NCBI GenBank assembly: GCA_950295325.1
Contig: OX485804.1
Coordinates: 62,276,533 to 62,340,532, forward strand
Direction: 5' to 3'
From: Polytrichum commune
Lineage: Eukaryota > Streptophyta > Polytrichopsida > Polytrichales > Polytrichaceae
Length of the DNA: 64,000 nucleotides
Shown: positions 47,020 through 57,689 of the stretch, one piece after another
How positions within the stretch are numbered: position 1 is the first letter of the stretch
Layout: each line of letters opens with the position of its first letter
Translations under genes and position numbers: made by a program
The notes under the pieces: generated by a model
Seen by the model: only the letters and a program-made list of their open reading frames with translations
Databases searched by the model: none
Told to the model about the DNA's origin: nothing

Positions 47020-47296
47020 GGCCGGTTCACATGGTCCCAAGTCATAAGTCCCAAGTATGACATGGGTGCCTACATGGCAACATTTTTTGGAGGTGAGGCT
47101 TATGTTTTGTGTCAAGCAAATACCTAGGCCCAACTCTCAACACAAGCCCCACAAATTGCATAAAATAATCAATATCTAACTATAATGATCATTTAACATA
47201 TTATGAAGGTTTCTTGAGGCTCAAAAGCTTTGCCTCCATGTTGAGACTTGCCAACATGACTAGGACATGGGACTTCGGACCCCATGTGAACTAGCC
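47020..47296. mobile_element. MITE family E
   Basis: The termini GGCCGGTTCACATGGTCCCAAGTC and the inverted GACTTCGGACCCCATGTGAACTAGCC share about 20 of 25 bases. 277 bp, no coding sequence. It starts 27 bp after the fold-back element. Possible relation to the GGGCC-ended MITEs; no duplication was identified. Confidence 0.55.
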
Positions 47297-47404
47297 TTAA
47301 CAATTTGGGTTTGTGGACACATAGATCATACGAGTCTTCTACAAACTGAGGATTATAAGAAAGGCAACTGTTGGAACGCAAAATCTTGAAACCTTATAGG
47401 ATTG

Positions 47405-47590
47405 CGCACAAATGAAATTTGAGAAACCAAAAAGGCTAATGTGACTGAAAATACATCATGATGCTTTCAAACCAGTTAATTCTCCGAAGCGGCGGAGTGC
47501 AGTCGCCTCTGTGAGATGAAGACTAATGTTAACTTGTTGGTCTAGTTGAAAAAAAAAACCTAAGACTCCCTAGAACTACAATTGGCAAAC
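47405..47590 (-). mobile_element. LINE 3' end fragment
   Basis: On the plus strand the order CAAAAAGGCTAATG, TTTCAAACCAGTTAATTC, TGGTCTAGTTG, CTCCCTAGAACTACA matches 57710-57875 and 59115-59290. It is 5'-truncated before the zinc-finger region seen in those two copies. Confidence 0.5.
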
Positions 47591-48099
47591 ATATGTGCAT
47601 ACACATGAGACGGTTTTTCACAATCCATGGGTTTATGTAGAATCCATTTTCTAGGTGTATCAAAATACTGAAGAAATTTTGAATCAAAAACCTTTGAGTG
47701 TGTGTGGGGGGGGGGGGGGGGAGGGGGGTTAGCACTTAATGTTTATGCTATGCTTTCCCAACACATGTAGAATGATAGTGGGAATCGATCTCAATTGTTG
47801 GCTCCTCCTTTTTCCATGCAAAGTCCCCAAGGAGCCGAATTTTGGTTGAAACAAACATGCAAATTTTGGAAATCATTTTAACCACATTTTTGCAATGCAG
47901 ATCGTGGTGTGTTGGCCCTAATTCATATGCTTTTGAAGATTCCATAATTCAAAGTTGGTTTGTGCATGTGTAGGGCCTAGTAGTAAGAGACAACCTCGTT
48001 TTCAAGTGTAAAAAAACGAGGGCTCTAACTTCTTACTCCTTGATTCAACGGTGACAATGTCTGCATTGTAAATACTTAGAAAGAAATAAAAAATTAATA

Positions 48100-48345
48100 A
48101 ATAACCAATTTCGGGCAATCCAACATGAATTTGAGTTCGTTGACCCTACCCTACCCTAAATCCTCTTGGTGCAAGGTGGGGTTTACCACCTACCTTGCGG
48201 TGGGTGAGCTCTAAACTGCCTATCTAGTTAGCTAGTTTTTTCGCATCAAGTAGAGAGAAGATTTCACAGTGCAAATTGTACTGCCAACCACTCCATTTGG
48301 AAATGGGTACCTCTCCACTACCACCTAGTAGTTTAGGGTTGTCTC
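48100..48345 (-). mobile_element. SINE-like repeat S2, copy 2
   Basis: On the minus strand it reads GGTAGTGGAGAGGTACCC then a GTGGTTGGCAG region (B-box position, worn) then TCTTCTCTCTACTTGATG, ACCTTGCACCAAGAGGATT and a TATTTATTAATTTTT-like end. It forms a long inverted repeat with 48876-49140. Confidence 0.5.
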
Positions 48346-48875
48346 GGACCAAATCTTTAGAATTAGAGAGGTAAGAAGAGTAGGTGGAGCTTTTCTCACT
48401 CATCGAGAGGAGTCCAAAAAGGACTCGCTAAAGCTTATAATCTACGCGAAGGGTTTCTATGCCTTCAAGGTATGTGCTTGTATATTATCTTCATAAATTT
48501 CTGTGCATGTGGCTGATTTGGTGTTTCGATGTACTAATTGTCTCATTGGAGCGTTTAACATACAAGCCACTCTTTAATCTTTTTTTACCTTTTTTTTTTT
48601 TTTTCCTCATTGAGCTTGAGAGAACATTCTGGAATCAAGTGCAGACCAAGAGCCGAGTTAAAGTATAAAAAAAGTTGGATGTCCTTGGGGGTGGGGTGGC
48701 AAGAATTTCTATTTTATTGGTGCCTACAAATGCTTGCCCCCTTCTATGGTCTGGCATGTTGTTGGGGTATTTCCATGTGCGGGGGGGATGCATTTGTGCA
48801 ATGTGATTTCTTTTTCTTTTTCTTTTTGTATCACATAATAGGGCTAATCATATTTTTGATCAATTTTCGTGATGA
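48346..48875. other. Spacer between two inverted SINE-like repeats
   Basis: No gene is recognisable. The sequence CCTTCAAGGTATGTGCTTG (48464-48482) looks like a splice donor after coding-like sequence, and T-rich runs follow, so a captured gene fragment is conceivable but unsupported by any domain. Confidence 0.35.
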
Positions 48876-49140
48876 TCTTAAACTGTCGGGTGATAGTGGA
48901 GAGGTACCCATTTCTGAATGTAGTGGTTGGCGGATTGATTTCCGTTGTGAAATCTTCTCTCTCTTGAAGAGAAAAAAGAAAGAAAGAAAGTAATTGGGTA
49001 AATAGGAAGCCAAGAGCCCACCCACCGCAAGGTAGGCAATAAACCCACCTTGCACCAAGAGGATTCCTGAGTAGAGTAGGGCCAACATGCTAAATTCACG
49101 TCGGACTGCCCGGCATTGATTATTTATTTTATCAACTTTT
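48876..49140 (+). mobile_element. SINE-like repeat S2, copy 3
   Basis: It reads GATAGTGGAGAGGTACCC, GTGGTTGGCGGATTGATTTCC, TGAAATCTTCTCTCTC, ACCTTGCACCAAGAGGATTCC and ends in GATTATTTATTTTATC. It is inverted relative to 48100-48345. Confidence 0.5.
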
Positions 49141-50561
49141 AATCTATTTTCCAAAGACTCTTCATTTCGTAGTGAGGGTTTGCATACTTGGACCTTTGCA
49201 TGGTTGAAGGAGCTTTAGTTTCATATTCAAAGTTGGGAGGGGGGGGGGGGGGGGAGAAACTCTCAAGGTGTTGAGACTACTTTATGAGCATGTCCATGCC
49301 CACAAAGTCAAAATCAAAATGTTTCTCACGCTGCCCAATTTAGTCCATGAAAGTTGACTATTTCTTCTTGGATTGGAATTGATTAGCCAAATATTTTTCT
49401 TAAAATTGTCAAAATATAAATTTAACTATTGTACGGTACTACCTGGTTCGGCACAAAATAATATACATGGAAGAAATTTGACATGCTTCATATTGATAGT
49501 GGCCAAGACCCTATTAAATCCTACATGGAAAGTATCTTATTGCAATCAAAGTGTTGAACTAGACATGAGTTTACAATAGTAGCATCAGATTTCGAGGTTA
49601 CATATAAACTTAGACCAACTTGAAAATGAAGTAACACCATATTTCACGCCAATGGCAACATCACAGTCGTCTTTTATTTTTATTTTTTTAGACGAGCTTC
49701 AAAAACATGAAGGAAAAGTGGCTACAACCTTTATTCAGATTTGCTAATCATCTTGTACTAATCGCATGTAACGTATCCTAGGAGAAGTGGACTACACTAT
49801 TTTCTCTAATTAGTGTGAGCCACGGTAATTCCCAATCACCCACACCATTTTTTTTATTATAATTCGAAGTGGCCCACTATAATTTCTAGTGTGAAAAATT
49901 AACGTGGAGCTTTTTGTTTGCGTATTTGGATGAGAATTCAAGGCAAGGCAAGTACTATAAAATTATTAATGTTAACCAAGGAAAGCACTATAAAATCAAT
50001 GTGGGCCACACTAGAATCCAACCCACACAAATTTCCCACTCACAATAATTAGACAAAACAATGTAGTTGGAATTTTTTTATTTAAAATATTTAAAATATT
50101 TATCACTCTTCTATCTTGTGGCGTATATTGAACCCTACAGTGACCCTTGAGTGTCTAAGAGTCCCATATTGGGCCTCTCCAAGCACCAAAAAACATGCAT
50201 TGGAGCTACATACTTCCATGTTTAGCTAATCGTGTGAAAAAATGGCCCTATCTACTTTGTTCTTCTACTGCACATTTCAAATGAGTTGAACACCTTGATG
50301 TTATCAATATTTTAATTTCAGATATGCAACCTAAGTGCCCTTGGGATGCAAATTCATACGTCGTAGTTTGTTCATCAATATCAAGTATGAGTATATTTTG
50401 ATTTTCTCCTTGCACACAACAATGTGTATATTATAAGGATTCACACTCATAAATATGTATAAAACATGATTATGAACTTGGTGAAGCTAATTGAACACAT
50501 GTACATGACCATGGATTGAGACCCCATGTCCTTTAAGGGTTCATCCCTAAGCATCTAAGGG
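49141..50561. other. Non-coding stretch
   Basis: No gene. 16 G lie in a row at 49239-49254. The rest is AT-rich spacer with no clear repeat. Confidence 0.5.
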
Positions 50562-50693
50562 CATGTTTACACCAAAGGCATTCGGCCATGACTCTTAAAT
50601 GACCATGGTACTCCGTTCTTGAATAAGACCATAGAGAAGTCCATGGACTATAGCCCAAAGTATTTTGGAGGGCACAAACCCTTAGTGTAAACC
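50562..50693 (+). mobile_element. MITE family C, copy 1
   Basis: 132 bp with ends GGGCATGTTTACACCAAAGG and the inverted CCTTAGTGTAAACCC. Inverted homologue at 60623-60758. An additional inverted half copy, ending ATGTAAACGTGCCC, lies at about 50862-50949. The left flank is TAA, the right AAA, so a duplication is not certain. Confidence 0.6.
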
Positions 50694-51280
50694 CAAATTC
50701 ATGTTGCAAATTTTGTCAGGCTTACTTTCAAGAGCCATCTTGGAAAAATCCCCCACAATCTTGGCCAACATTATGTGTACTTGTCATGCGGGATTTCATG
50801 TCGGAATTTTCATCCATTGAAGATGTTATGGGTTGTGGTCCAAAACTGCCCTCGTGTAAACCTAAAGTGGGACATGTGATACTTCCAACCATTGAGAATT
50901 CAAGGGATCTCAAGAGCAATGGCCTAATGGCTTTTATGTAAACGTGCCCTATGAGACCCAATATGGGCCTCTCCGAAATACGTATTTGAGCTACATTTCA
51001 TGTTTAGCCAGTCATGTCAAAGTGACCTTATTTAAGATCATTTTACTCTTCAAATGCTTATGTGAACTAGTTAAACACTTTGATGTTATTGAAGATTTAA
51101 GTCCAAATCCGCAACATGAATGCTCTTGGAATGCAAATATATACGTTGTATTTTGATCATCAATGTGTAATATGAGTAAATTTTAATTTTTCTCCTTGAC
51201 ATAAGACAATGTATGTACTGAGATTTCATACACATAAATATTTTAAAATAAGATTTATAAATTCGGAGAAGCCCATATAA
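50694..51280. other. Non-coding stretch with a half copy of MITE C
   Basis: Apart from the inverted half copy of family C (about 50862-50949) nothing is recognisable. The short frames here have no motif. Confidence 0.45.
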
Positions 51281-51777
51281 GGTCTGCTTCACACACGAGA
51301 CTGAGAGTCCATGTTTACACTTCAATCACTCTCATTGGTGGAAAAGGCGGAGGCGGTCCAAGTTCACTTTACACTACACTTGAGGGGCCGACATAGTATG
51401 TGAATGCAAGATGGATGTAAAGTCGGACATGGATTCCTACATGGCATTGAATGGATCATGTTTCGTGGTCACTTGGATTATTTTCAAAAACCATCTCTTG
51501 GAGGTTGGCGTAACACAAAACCGGGAAACCGTGGCACTCCAAATACTCACAATTGTTGATTTATTCTATTTTATTATGTGCGAGGACCCACATGAATAGA
51601 AATTCATTGAAATAGCATTTGGTTGAGGGGCTGGTCACATACGACTTCACACTACACTTGAGGATCCGTGAGCACACTACATGATTTTGGAGGTGTGTTG
51701 GGACGGCCTTTGGACACTTTCTTTTGGGCTCTCACAATCTCGTGGTCACGGCTCTTGGCTCGTGTGTGAAGTGGCCC
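51281..51777 (+). mobile_element. MITE family A, copy 3
   Basis: 497 bp, flanked by TAA (51278-51280 and 51778-51780). The left terminus has mutated (GGTCTGCTTCACACACGAGAC), and the right terminus is intact (CGTGTGTGAAGTGGCCC). Same orientation as copy 2, with which it shares almost the whole interior. Confidence 0.8.
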
Positions 51778-51780
51778 TAA

Positions 51781-52369
51781 AGCCCCCTCCCCACTTGACT
51801 TTAGCTAAGCCTAAAAGTTGGTTCTAAAAACATGACCTTCACACCATCGACATTATCTAGTGCCGAGCCTAGTTGGCAAATGATGTGGCATGGCTTAAAA
51901 GTGGAGGTTTTAAGCCTCAAGCACCGACCCACCCTCCCATCGGTACCTAGACATGAGGCAAGAATGTAGGACCTTTAAAAGTGTCGCCTCCCACCCTTGT
52001 GATTGGTTACTTTTTAGTCTTAGCTATGCGGGTACGAGGAGCTCCATTAACAAAAACCGATGGTAAGATAGATGAGTAGTAAGGCATTTGGGGGCGGGAC
52101 AAAAACTACCCAAAATTTCATTGTTTGGTAGATAAAACAATGAACATGTGTGACAACTACTTAACTAAAACCTACTTGAAAATATTTGGAGTAAGTTCTC
52201 GTAAGTGCATTGGGATAGCCAGATGCCTCCACTATAACCGAGGGAGCTTTACCCGGGTTTGTAGGGAAAAACTTTAGTTATTTGGTAAAGCCAGGTGGGG
52301 ATGGGGCATAAGTTGTGTATAATGTGGCAATATACGACCCCTTGTCCTTTCCGGGTTAAAGTCCATACC
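51781..52369. other. Non-coding stretch
   Basis: No gene. At 52200-52280 the phrase GATGCCTCCACTATAACCGAG resembles GATTTATGGTAG-flanked sequence at about 57000-57060 (ATGCCTCCGCTGATT, AAACCGAGGAGTT), probably an old shared repeat. Confidence 0.45.
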
Positions 52370-52740
52370 CATACGTGCCCGGACAATTTGAGAATTTGAG
52401 GGATCCCCACCTCATGTTGCTGCCCGCCCCAGAAATAAAAGTTCTTGGCGCTGCCCGGATGACGTGGAGAACCTGGGTGGCTGGCGGACCATGGCCGCGC
52501 CATGTTTTCTTATTAAAAGTTACTTACCAATTTTACCCGCGCTTTGGCCGGCTATGGCCAACCCCTCTCTCTTCTGGCCCTTCTCGTCTCGTGTCGTCTC
52601 GTCTCTCCTTTTCAAGCTTCCCATTCCACCATCTCCTCCACACATCTATGTGTGTGTCTCTCTCTCCCCGGCGCATCACGGTGATTAAGGCGCCCGCCAT
52701 CTTCCACGGCCGTGGCGACACCACTGTGGAGCTGCTCATC
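52370..52740 (+). promoter_or_regulatory. CpG- and pyrimidine-rich zone upstream of the DC1 gene
   Basis: The composition switches from AT-rich spacer to CpG- and CT-rich sequence (TCTCGTCTCGTGTCGTCTCG and CTCTCTCTCCCCGG runs). CT-rich patches are common around plant transcription start sites, so this may be the promoter or first untranslated exon of the DC1 gene 1.1 kb downstream. No TATA box is convincing. This is an inference from composition and position only. Confidence 0.35.
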
Positions 52741-53660
52741 GTTTATTTCACATTTTCCATCCCCTATAACTCCCGTGGCAGTAGGTGGAGTGAAGGTTGG
52801 TGCAAGGATTGGTCTCCATGCTAGAATTGCTTTCTTGCGTCACTAAGTCGAGGTGTAAGTAGTGGAATGGATCCAGGGTTATTACAGGCACTATAATTTG
52901 TCTTCCGTGGATTCGAGGTGTAGCCTTGCTCTCTTAGCTTCTCATTCCACCATCTCCACACAGACACCCATCAACTCCTTCAAGGCTTCCAACCATGTTT
53001 TGACAGCTGTGGCAACCCCGCAGTCGAGGTGCTCGTCTTTTGTTTCACATGTGCAGTATGAGTTGGTGGATGGATCGGTTGTCGGCTAGGATTGCTTTGT
53101 TCCGGCGCTAGGTTATGGTGGGATTGGATCCAGGATTAAAGGCTCTTGGAAATTTTATCAAGTGAATTCAAGTTTTCGCCAACCCTTCCCTCTTCTGCTT
53201 CGGGGCTTCTCATGTCATTATCTCCACACAGATACCGCCCTCCATCCGTGGCAACCACACTGTTGAGGCGCTCATCTTGTGTTTCACATCTTTCCAAACA
53301 CTGTAGCGTGGATGGCAGCATGAGGAGTGCAAGTTGATGCATGGATCGATCTACAGCTGGGATTGCTTTCTTTCGTCGCTAGGTTACGGTGAGAGTGGAT
53401 CCAGGATTAAAGGCTGTTCAAATCCTACTATGTGAATTCAAGGTTTGGCTAAACCCTTCTTTCTCCACACACATACCACCTTCCAGCCGTGTCAAACACA
53501 CTGATGGGGTGCTCATCTTTTGTTTCACATCTTTCCAATCTCTGTAGCATGCATGTGGAGTGCAAGTTGGTGTATGGATCGGTTTACATGCTAGGATTGC
53601 TTCCTTTTTGTCGCTAGGTTATGGTGGAAGTAGTGTGAGTCGATCGAGGATTAATTTTCC
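52616..53660 (+). repeat. Four degenerate tandem repeats upstream of the DC1 gene
   Basis: Four blocks of about 240-270 bp share the same order of words: TCCACACA, a CCGTGGCAACCACACTG-like segment, GTTTCACAT(CTTTCC), a GTTGGTG.ATGGATCGGT segment, and TAGGATTGCTT...TCGCTAGGTTA...GGATCCAGG. The word GGATTGCTT (or AGAATTGCTT) recurs near 52821, 53088, 53358 and 53595. Stops occur in all frames, so the array is not coding. It may lie in the 5' UTR, a leader intron or the promoter. Confidence 0.7.
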
Positions 53661-53852
53661 TACGTGACTTCAAGGTTTAACCTTAGTTTCTTGGCTCAGA
53701 AGCATCTGCTCCAGTGGTGGGACTAGAGGAGTTAAACGAGGAGGGTGGGGATTGGGAAACGGTGCAAAGCTAGAAAGAGCAGGGTGGAGGAGATTGAAGC
53801 TTTGGATCTTTGCAAGGGGAGGGGTATCTGATTAAGGCAGACGGTCGGGGGA

Positions 53853-54941
53853 ATGGAGGGCGGCAGCAGCAGTAGTTCGGGAGAAGCACAGATCAAAAGT
53901 TTTAGACCTATCGATATGCCATCCACATCCAGAGCACACTATGAGGAATCTCCACCAACTCCGAAGGAACATTTTCACAGGAGTGACAGTGTGCCTAGGC
54001 TGGAGGATTTGATAGCCGGGGACTCGAGGCTTGAGGAGCTGTATAATGGTGATCCAGCCCCTTCGAAGCAGACCATACATGAAGAAGATGACGATGACGA
54101 TGACGATGAGAACATGCGTCATGGCGATGATTTCAATTCACAGGTTAGGTGCTGCCCTCAAGGGCATAGCCTTGGGTTTTTGGCTGAGCCTCCATACTTA
54201 CAGGGGGCATTTGTCTGCGATAAATGTAGAAAGGGTACTTCAGGTCCAGTTTACCATTGCCAGCTCTGTGAGTTTGATATTTGTTCAAGTTGTGCATCCA
54301 CATCGTCATCTACATCAACATCACATTCCCTCCCTGTGATTGATTCTACATCTACACCATGGCCGAGTGATGTGCAAGAGACATCAGAGAGGTGTCCACC
54401 ACTTCTCAATTGTGGGGATGTTTCCCATTCTTTAGAACTGTTGCCACGTCCCCCATACCCTGGAGGAACGTACACATGTGATTTATGCTTGAAGGAGGGG
54501 GAAGGGCAACATTACCATTGCACGTCATGTCGGACTTTTGACCTTCACCCGGCCTGTGCAAGGATTACAACAGAGATCAAATCGTTTGCCCATCCCCATG
54601 GATTGGTCTTACAACCCCCTTATAGCCGCGGTGCAAATGCTATGTGTGATGGATGCCTGGAGGGTTTGGGTAGCTCACAATGGGTGTATAGGTGTAGTGT
54701 AGGGTGTGACTTTGACCTTCATGCTCTGTGTTCCAAATTGGCTCAGAAAATTCGTCATCCTATCCATCCAGAACATGAACTTATTCTGCATGACCACTCG
54801 GTTCCGGAACCATACACGAATGTCGCGTGTGACGGATGTGATTACAGTATAGACCCGAGAGAACTCGTGTATCACTGTGATGACTGCGGGTTTGATCTCC
54901 ATCCATCGTGTGCCATAGGTCGGGGCATCTTGAGGAGCTGA
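53853..54941 (+). CDS. DC1 (C1-like zinc finger) domain protein, four modules, 362 aa
   Basis: The ATG at 53853 is the first after an in-frame TGA at 53829, and the frame then stays open for 362 codons to TGA 54939-54941 without an intron. The N-terminal ~95 residues are Ser-rich and end in an acidic tract (D79-D85). Four C1-like modules follow, each with the order His, Cys-x2-Cys, Cys-x(2-3)-Cys, His-x2-Cys: H105/C122/C125/C136/C139/C147 with Cys144 where His is usual; H192/C209/C212/C223/C226/H232/C235; H249/C265/C268/C281/C285/H290/C293; H308/C326/C329/C342/C345/H350/C353. The repeated FDLHPxC and PPY signatures are typical of plant DC1 (CHP-rich) proteins, which bind zinc and are often linked to stress, hormone and developmental responses; the exact role here is unknown. 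No signal peptide or membrane segment is visible. The protein ends only nine residues after the last ligand. This is the best-supported gene in the window. Confidence 0.95.
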   Translation: MEGGSSSSSGEAQIKSFRPIDMPSTSRAHYEESPPTPKEHFHRSDSVPRLEDLIAGDSRLEELYNGDPAPSKQTIHEEDDDDDDDENMRHGDDFNSQVRCCPQGHSLGFLAEPPYLQGAFVCDKCRKGTSGPVYHCQLCEFDICSSCASTSSSTSTSHSLPVIDSTSTPWPSDVQETSERCPPLLNCGDVSHSLELLPRPPYPGGTYTCDLCLKEGEGQHYHCTSCRTFDLHPACARITTEIKSFAHPHGLVLQPPYSRGANAMCDGCLEGLGSSQWVYRCSVGCDFDLHALCSKLAQKIRHPIHPEHELILHDHSVPEPYTNVACDGCDYSIDPRELVYHCDDCGFDLHPSCAIGRGILRS

Positions 54942-55288
54942 ATAGTGAGAAGATGGATGTACGTCCCATTTAGATGGATGTGCAGACATAGAGCCTTGCA
55001 GCAGATGATGTTTCTGGAACGTAGTGTGTGTGTGGATATGGACGTACTTTTATTTCATCCTGGAAGAGTCGCGGATGGGATGCAGGCTTCCCCTTTCTAT
55101 ACATATAATAAAGTGATGATACCTCAATGCACCCAAATGGCTATAATCAGGTGGATGTTTTATTCCTAGATGGGTCAGCTGGGGTCGATTATCTCATCGA
55201 ACATATGATCATCAAAGTTGTTTAATGAGGACAGGCTGTATGGACAGCGTGAGCCACATTAGTGATCGGCACTGCTCAGTTTGTCCAG

Positions 55289-55648
55289 GTATGATGCTAA
55301 ATCAAGCCAGGATTTTTGATGTAATTAAATGTTTTCAATAAAACTGCGTCAAGTTTTTCGGTTCACAGTCTGCAGTTGCATCCTCCCATGTTTGTCTTTC
55401 AAAAACTAAATCTGTTCAAGGATTTTTTGATCATTCGCATAACTCAGTATGCAAGTGGATTTTATCTCCTAGTAGGAGAGCCGGGTTTTAGATCCATGTA
55501 GCCTGTATAACTAGGATCGCCGTCTGTTAATGTTCCAGTATTAAACTCTGTTGCACAGATCGAAATAGCGTTGAGTTTATTGACCTGTTATTCTGGTCAG
55601 TCTTGCATCATGCATCTACAGTCTGCTGACTTGTTTGTGGAATTGCAG
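55289..55648 (+). other. Candidate 3'-UTR intron of the DC1 transcript
   Basis: TTTGTCCAG|GTATGATG gives a good donor after 55288, and TTTGTGGAATTGCAG|GATTC gives a good acceptor at 55648. A further donor-like AGAAG|GTATC lies at 55735. No coding sequence lies between the DC1 stop and this point, so the exons would be untranslated. This is a prediction from splice-site words only and competes with the poly(A) signal at 55337, which lies inside the intron. Confidence 0.3.
55337..55342 (+). terminator. Candidate poly(A) signal after the DC1 gene
   Basis: AATAAA in TTTTCAATAAAACTGCG, about 395 bases after the stop codon. An earlier AATAAA-type signal is present near 55106. Either could end the transcript. 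Confidence 0.4.
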
Positions 55649-56248
55649 GATTCAACAGAACAGACTTCCATTGATAACTTTATGGTTCATTTGCTTGATG
55701 GAACTTGAAACAAGCGGGGTAGGTGCAAGCAGAAGGTATCAGCATTTTTTCTTGTTTGAAATCATGCTCACGTCATTGATGTTGACAAAACTGGTATGTC
55801 GTAAATACTATGTAGTTTGTTCCTCTGTAATCCGCATGATGCCGTTCTAGTTGTATTACTGGCTGTGTGCAAAGCTGGTGGTAGAGTTCTGAGGACTTCT
55901 TGATATCAGGGTTCAAAATTTTCAGGCCTTAAAATTATCTGTAAATTCAATTGCAGAATTGTCAAGTTCTTCCATCTGCTATAACATACTCTGTTCAGGT
56001 TACTTGTGCCCAAGGAGAGTTGTGCCTTGTTTCACGACATCACATTCCCTAAAGTAGCTTCTGTTTCATTCTGAAACAGTTTTTGTCGAATCTTGAGTAA
56101 GATCATGTCAATATGACACATTTTTGAACCTGAATGCTGTATTGATTTGTTCAATAGAGTGTGTGGATATGCTCTATGAGTAATTTCTGGGTTTCCTTGT
56201 TCAATGCTGTAAACTTATCTCATTTTGGTCGATGGTTGTTGGTGGCAG

Positions 56249-56350
56249 CACATTGCCGATGTGGCTGGAAATGAGGAGATTGTCATGCCTGTGCCTGCCT
56301 TCGTTGCCATCAATGGTGGATCTTGTGGTGGAAAGAAGCTTGCCATGCAG
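56249..56350 (+). pseudogene. Single enolase exon (fragment)
   Basis: The frame reads [18 protein letters not shown], then [15 protein letters not shown]. This matches the segment of plant enolase (2-phosphoglycerate hydratase of glycolysis) normally containing PVPAFNVINGGSHAGN..LAMQ. The fragment is preceded by GTTGTTGGTGGCAG (acceptor-like) and followed directly by GTGTGT (donor), so it looks like one exon with its splice borders. The His of the conserved SHAG motif, which lies at the active site of enolases, is Cys here, and FNV is changed. No other enolase exon is visible within several kb on either side, so it is a captured or translocated gene fragment. Confidence 0.7.
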
Positions 56351-57689
56351 GTGTGTTACGATTGTAACCTACCTCCACGAGGTGCCGAGTGCTGGGGATA
56401 TTTTGTCAAGCACATGCCACATAGAATGTTTTGCAGTGTCATCAAATCACCAAAAAGTGTCTTGATTTAGACCTCCTTTGGAAAGGGAAACTGCACACAT
56501 AAGTAGCTAGCCCAAGCTCTTACCTTCTATCAGGAGTGGGTAGTTCTGGTGGTGAAAGACATACATCAATCATTTTACCTTGATACAGGATTTCTTTGTA
56601 TCGGTAAGGGAAGTAATGACCTTGTGGTCCCCTGTAGAGCTTGTGAACGTCCCTCTAGCAGCCTTCAACCAAACTCTGGCATGAAATATTGAACAAGTTT
56701 TGTAATGGAGCAGTGTCCAGTAGGTGGGTATAGTTGTGGTGGGTGTTGTAGGAATTTATGATTCTGGTAACATCATTCTTTCAAGGAAGTCATGAAGATT
56801 GGAACTGATCCTCCATGCCCACCTGTTTGAATACTTTGCATGAGTTTGTTTTGGTGGGCACTCTACTGCTTAATGTCATTCTGGTTGTGCAGTATGATAT
56901 GTCATTGTGAGATGTTGTAAATTTTTCAAAGTTTCAAGAATTCAGTATTAACGTGGACCACACTATTTGAGATATTCAGTGTAGTAATCACTGCCCAAAT
57001 GCCTCCGCTGATTTATGGTAGGAGCACCTTAAACCGAGGAGTTAAGGTATTTGGAATACATTTGATAGCCGTATAAATCAAAAAATGTATTCCCATGTAG
57101 GGAAAAGAGACATGTGTATTGCGATATTTTATTCCGCCCCCCCTTTCGAACCCCTACAACTTTGAAATAAATACAAATTTTTGAAGTGAGAACTGGTGTT
57201 GGCACCCAAAATCGTTAAGGGTTTTGATATTCACACAATTTTTAAAATCAATAAGATTTCGGCGGTGGTGTTGGGTGATGTCTTGTTTTCAGGTGTTTCT
57301 ACTTCAATGCAGCTCTTAAGACCAAATGAGTGTGAAGTCAGTATATAGAAACCAAGGGTTAGATTCCAAGGTAAGAGTTCAAGAGTTAACTTTGGCTCCT
57401 ACTCCTGCATACAATCACTATTGTTTACTTCGAAGCAAAGATATGTTTAATTGACAATTTTTATAAAATTTCACCTTGCGTGGTAGTCTGATCTTTAAGA
57501 TTATCAAATACTTTTCCATAAGACAGTACACTGAATATTTATATTTAGTGACACTTTGACACTGTTGTGTCTTTTTTACTATTGATGTAATTTCTCCGAA
57601 GTAAAGTTAGTGTTCTATAATGTCCAAAACCAATTTGACATTTGTTGGTAAAATGTGAGATATCCAGTAAATAGATATAGCATTTAAAT
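56351..57689. other. Non-coding stretch after the enolase fragment
   Basis: No gene. Sequence quality shifts from gene-like to AT-rich spacer by about 57000. The phrase near 57000-57060 resembles 52200-52280. Confidence 0.45.

Noticed and set aside
53832-54989. Several antisense frames across the DC1 gene
   Set aside because: They are shadows of a clear four-domain coding sequence on the plus strand.
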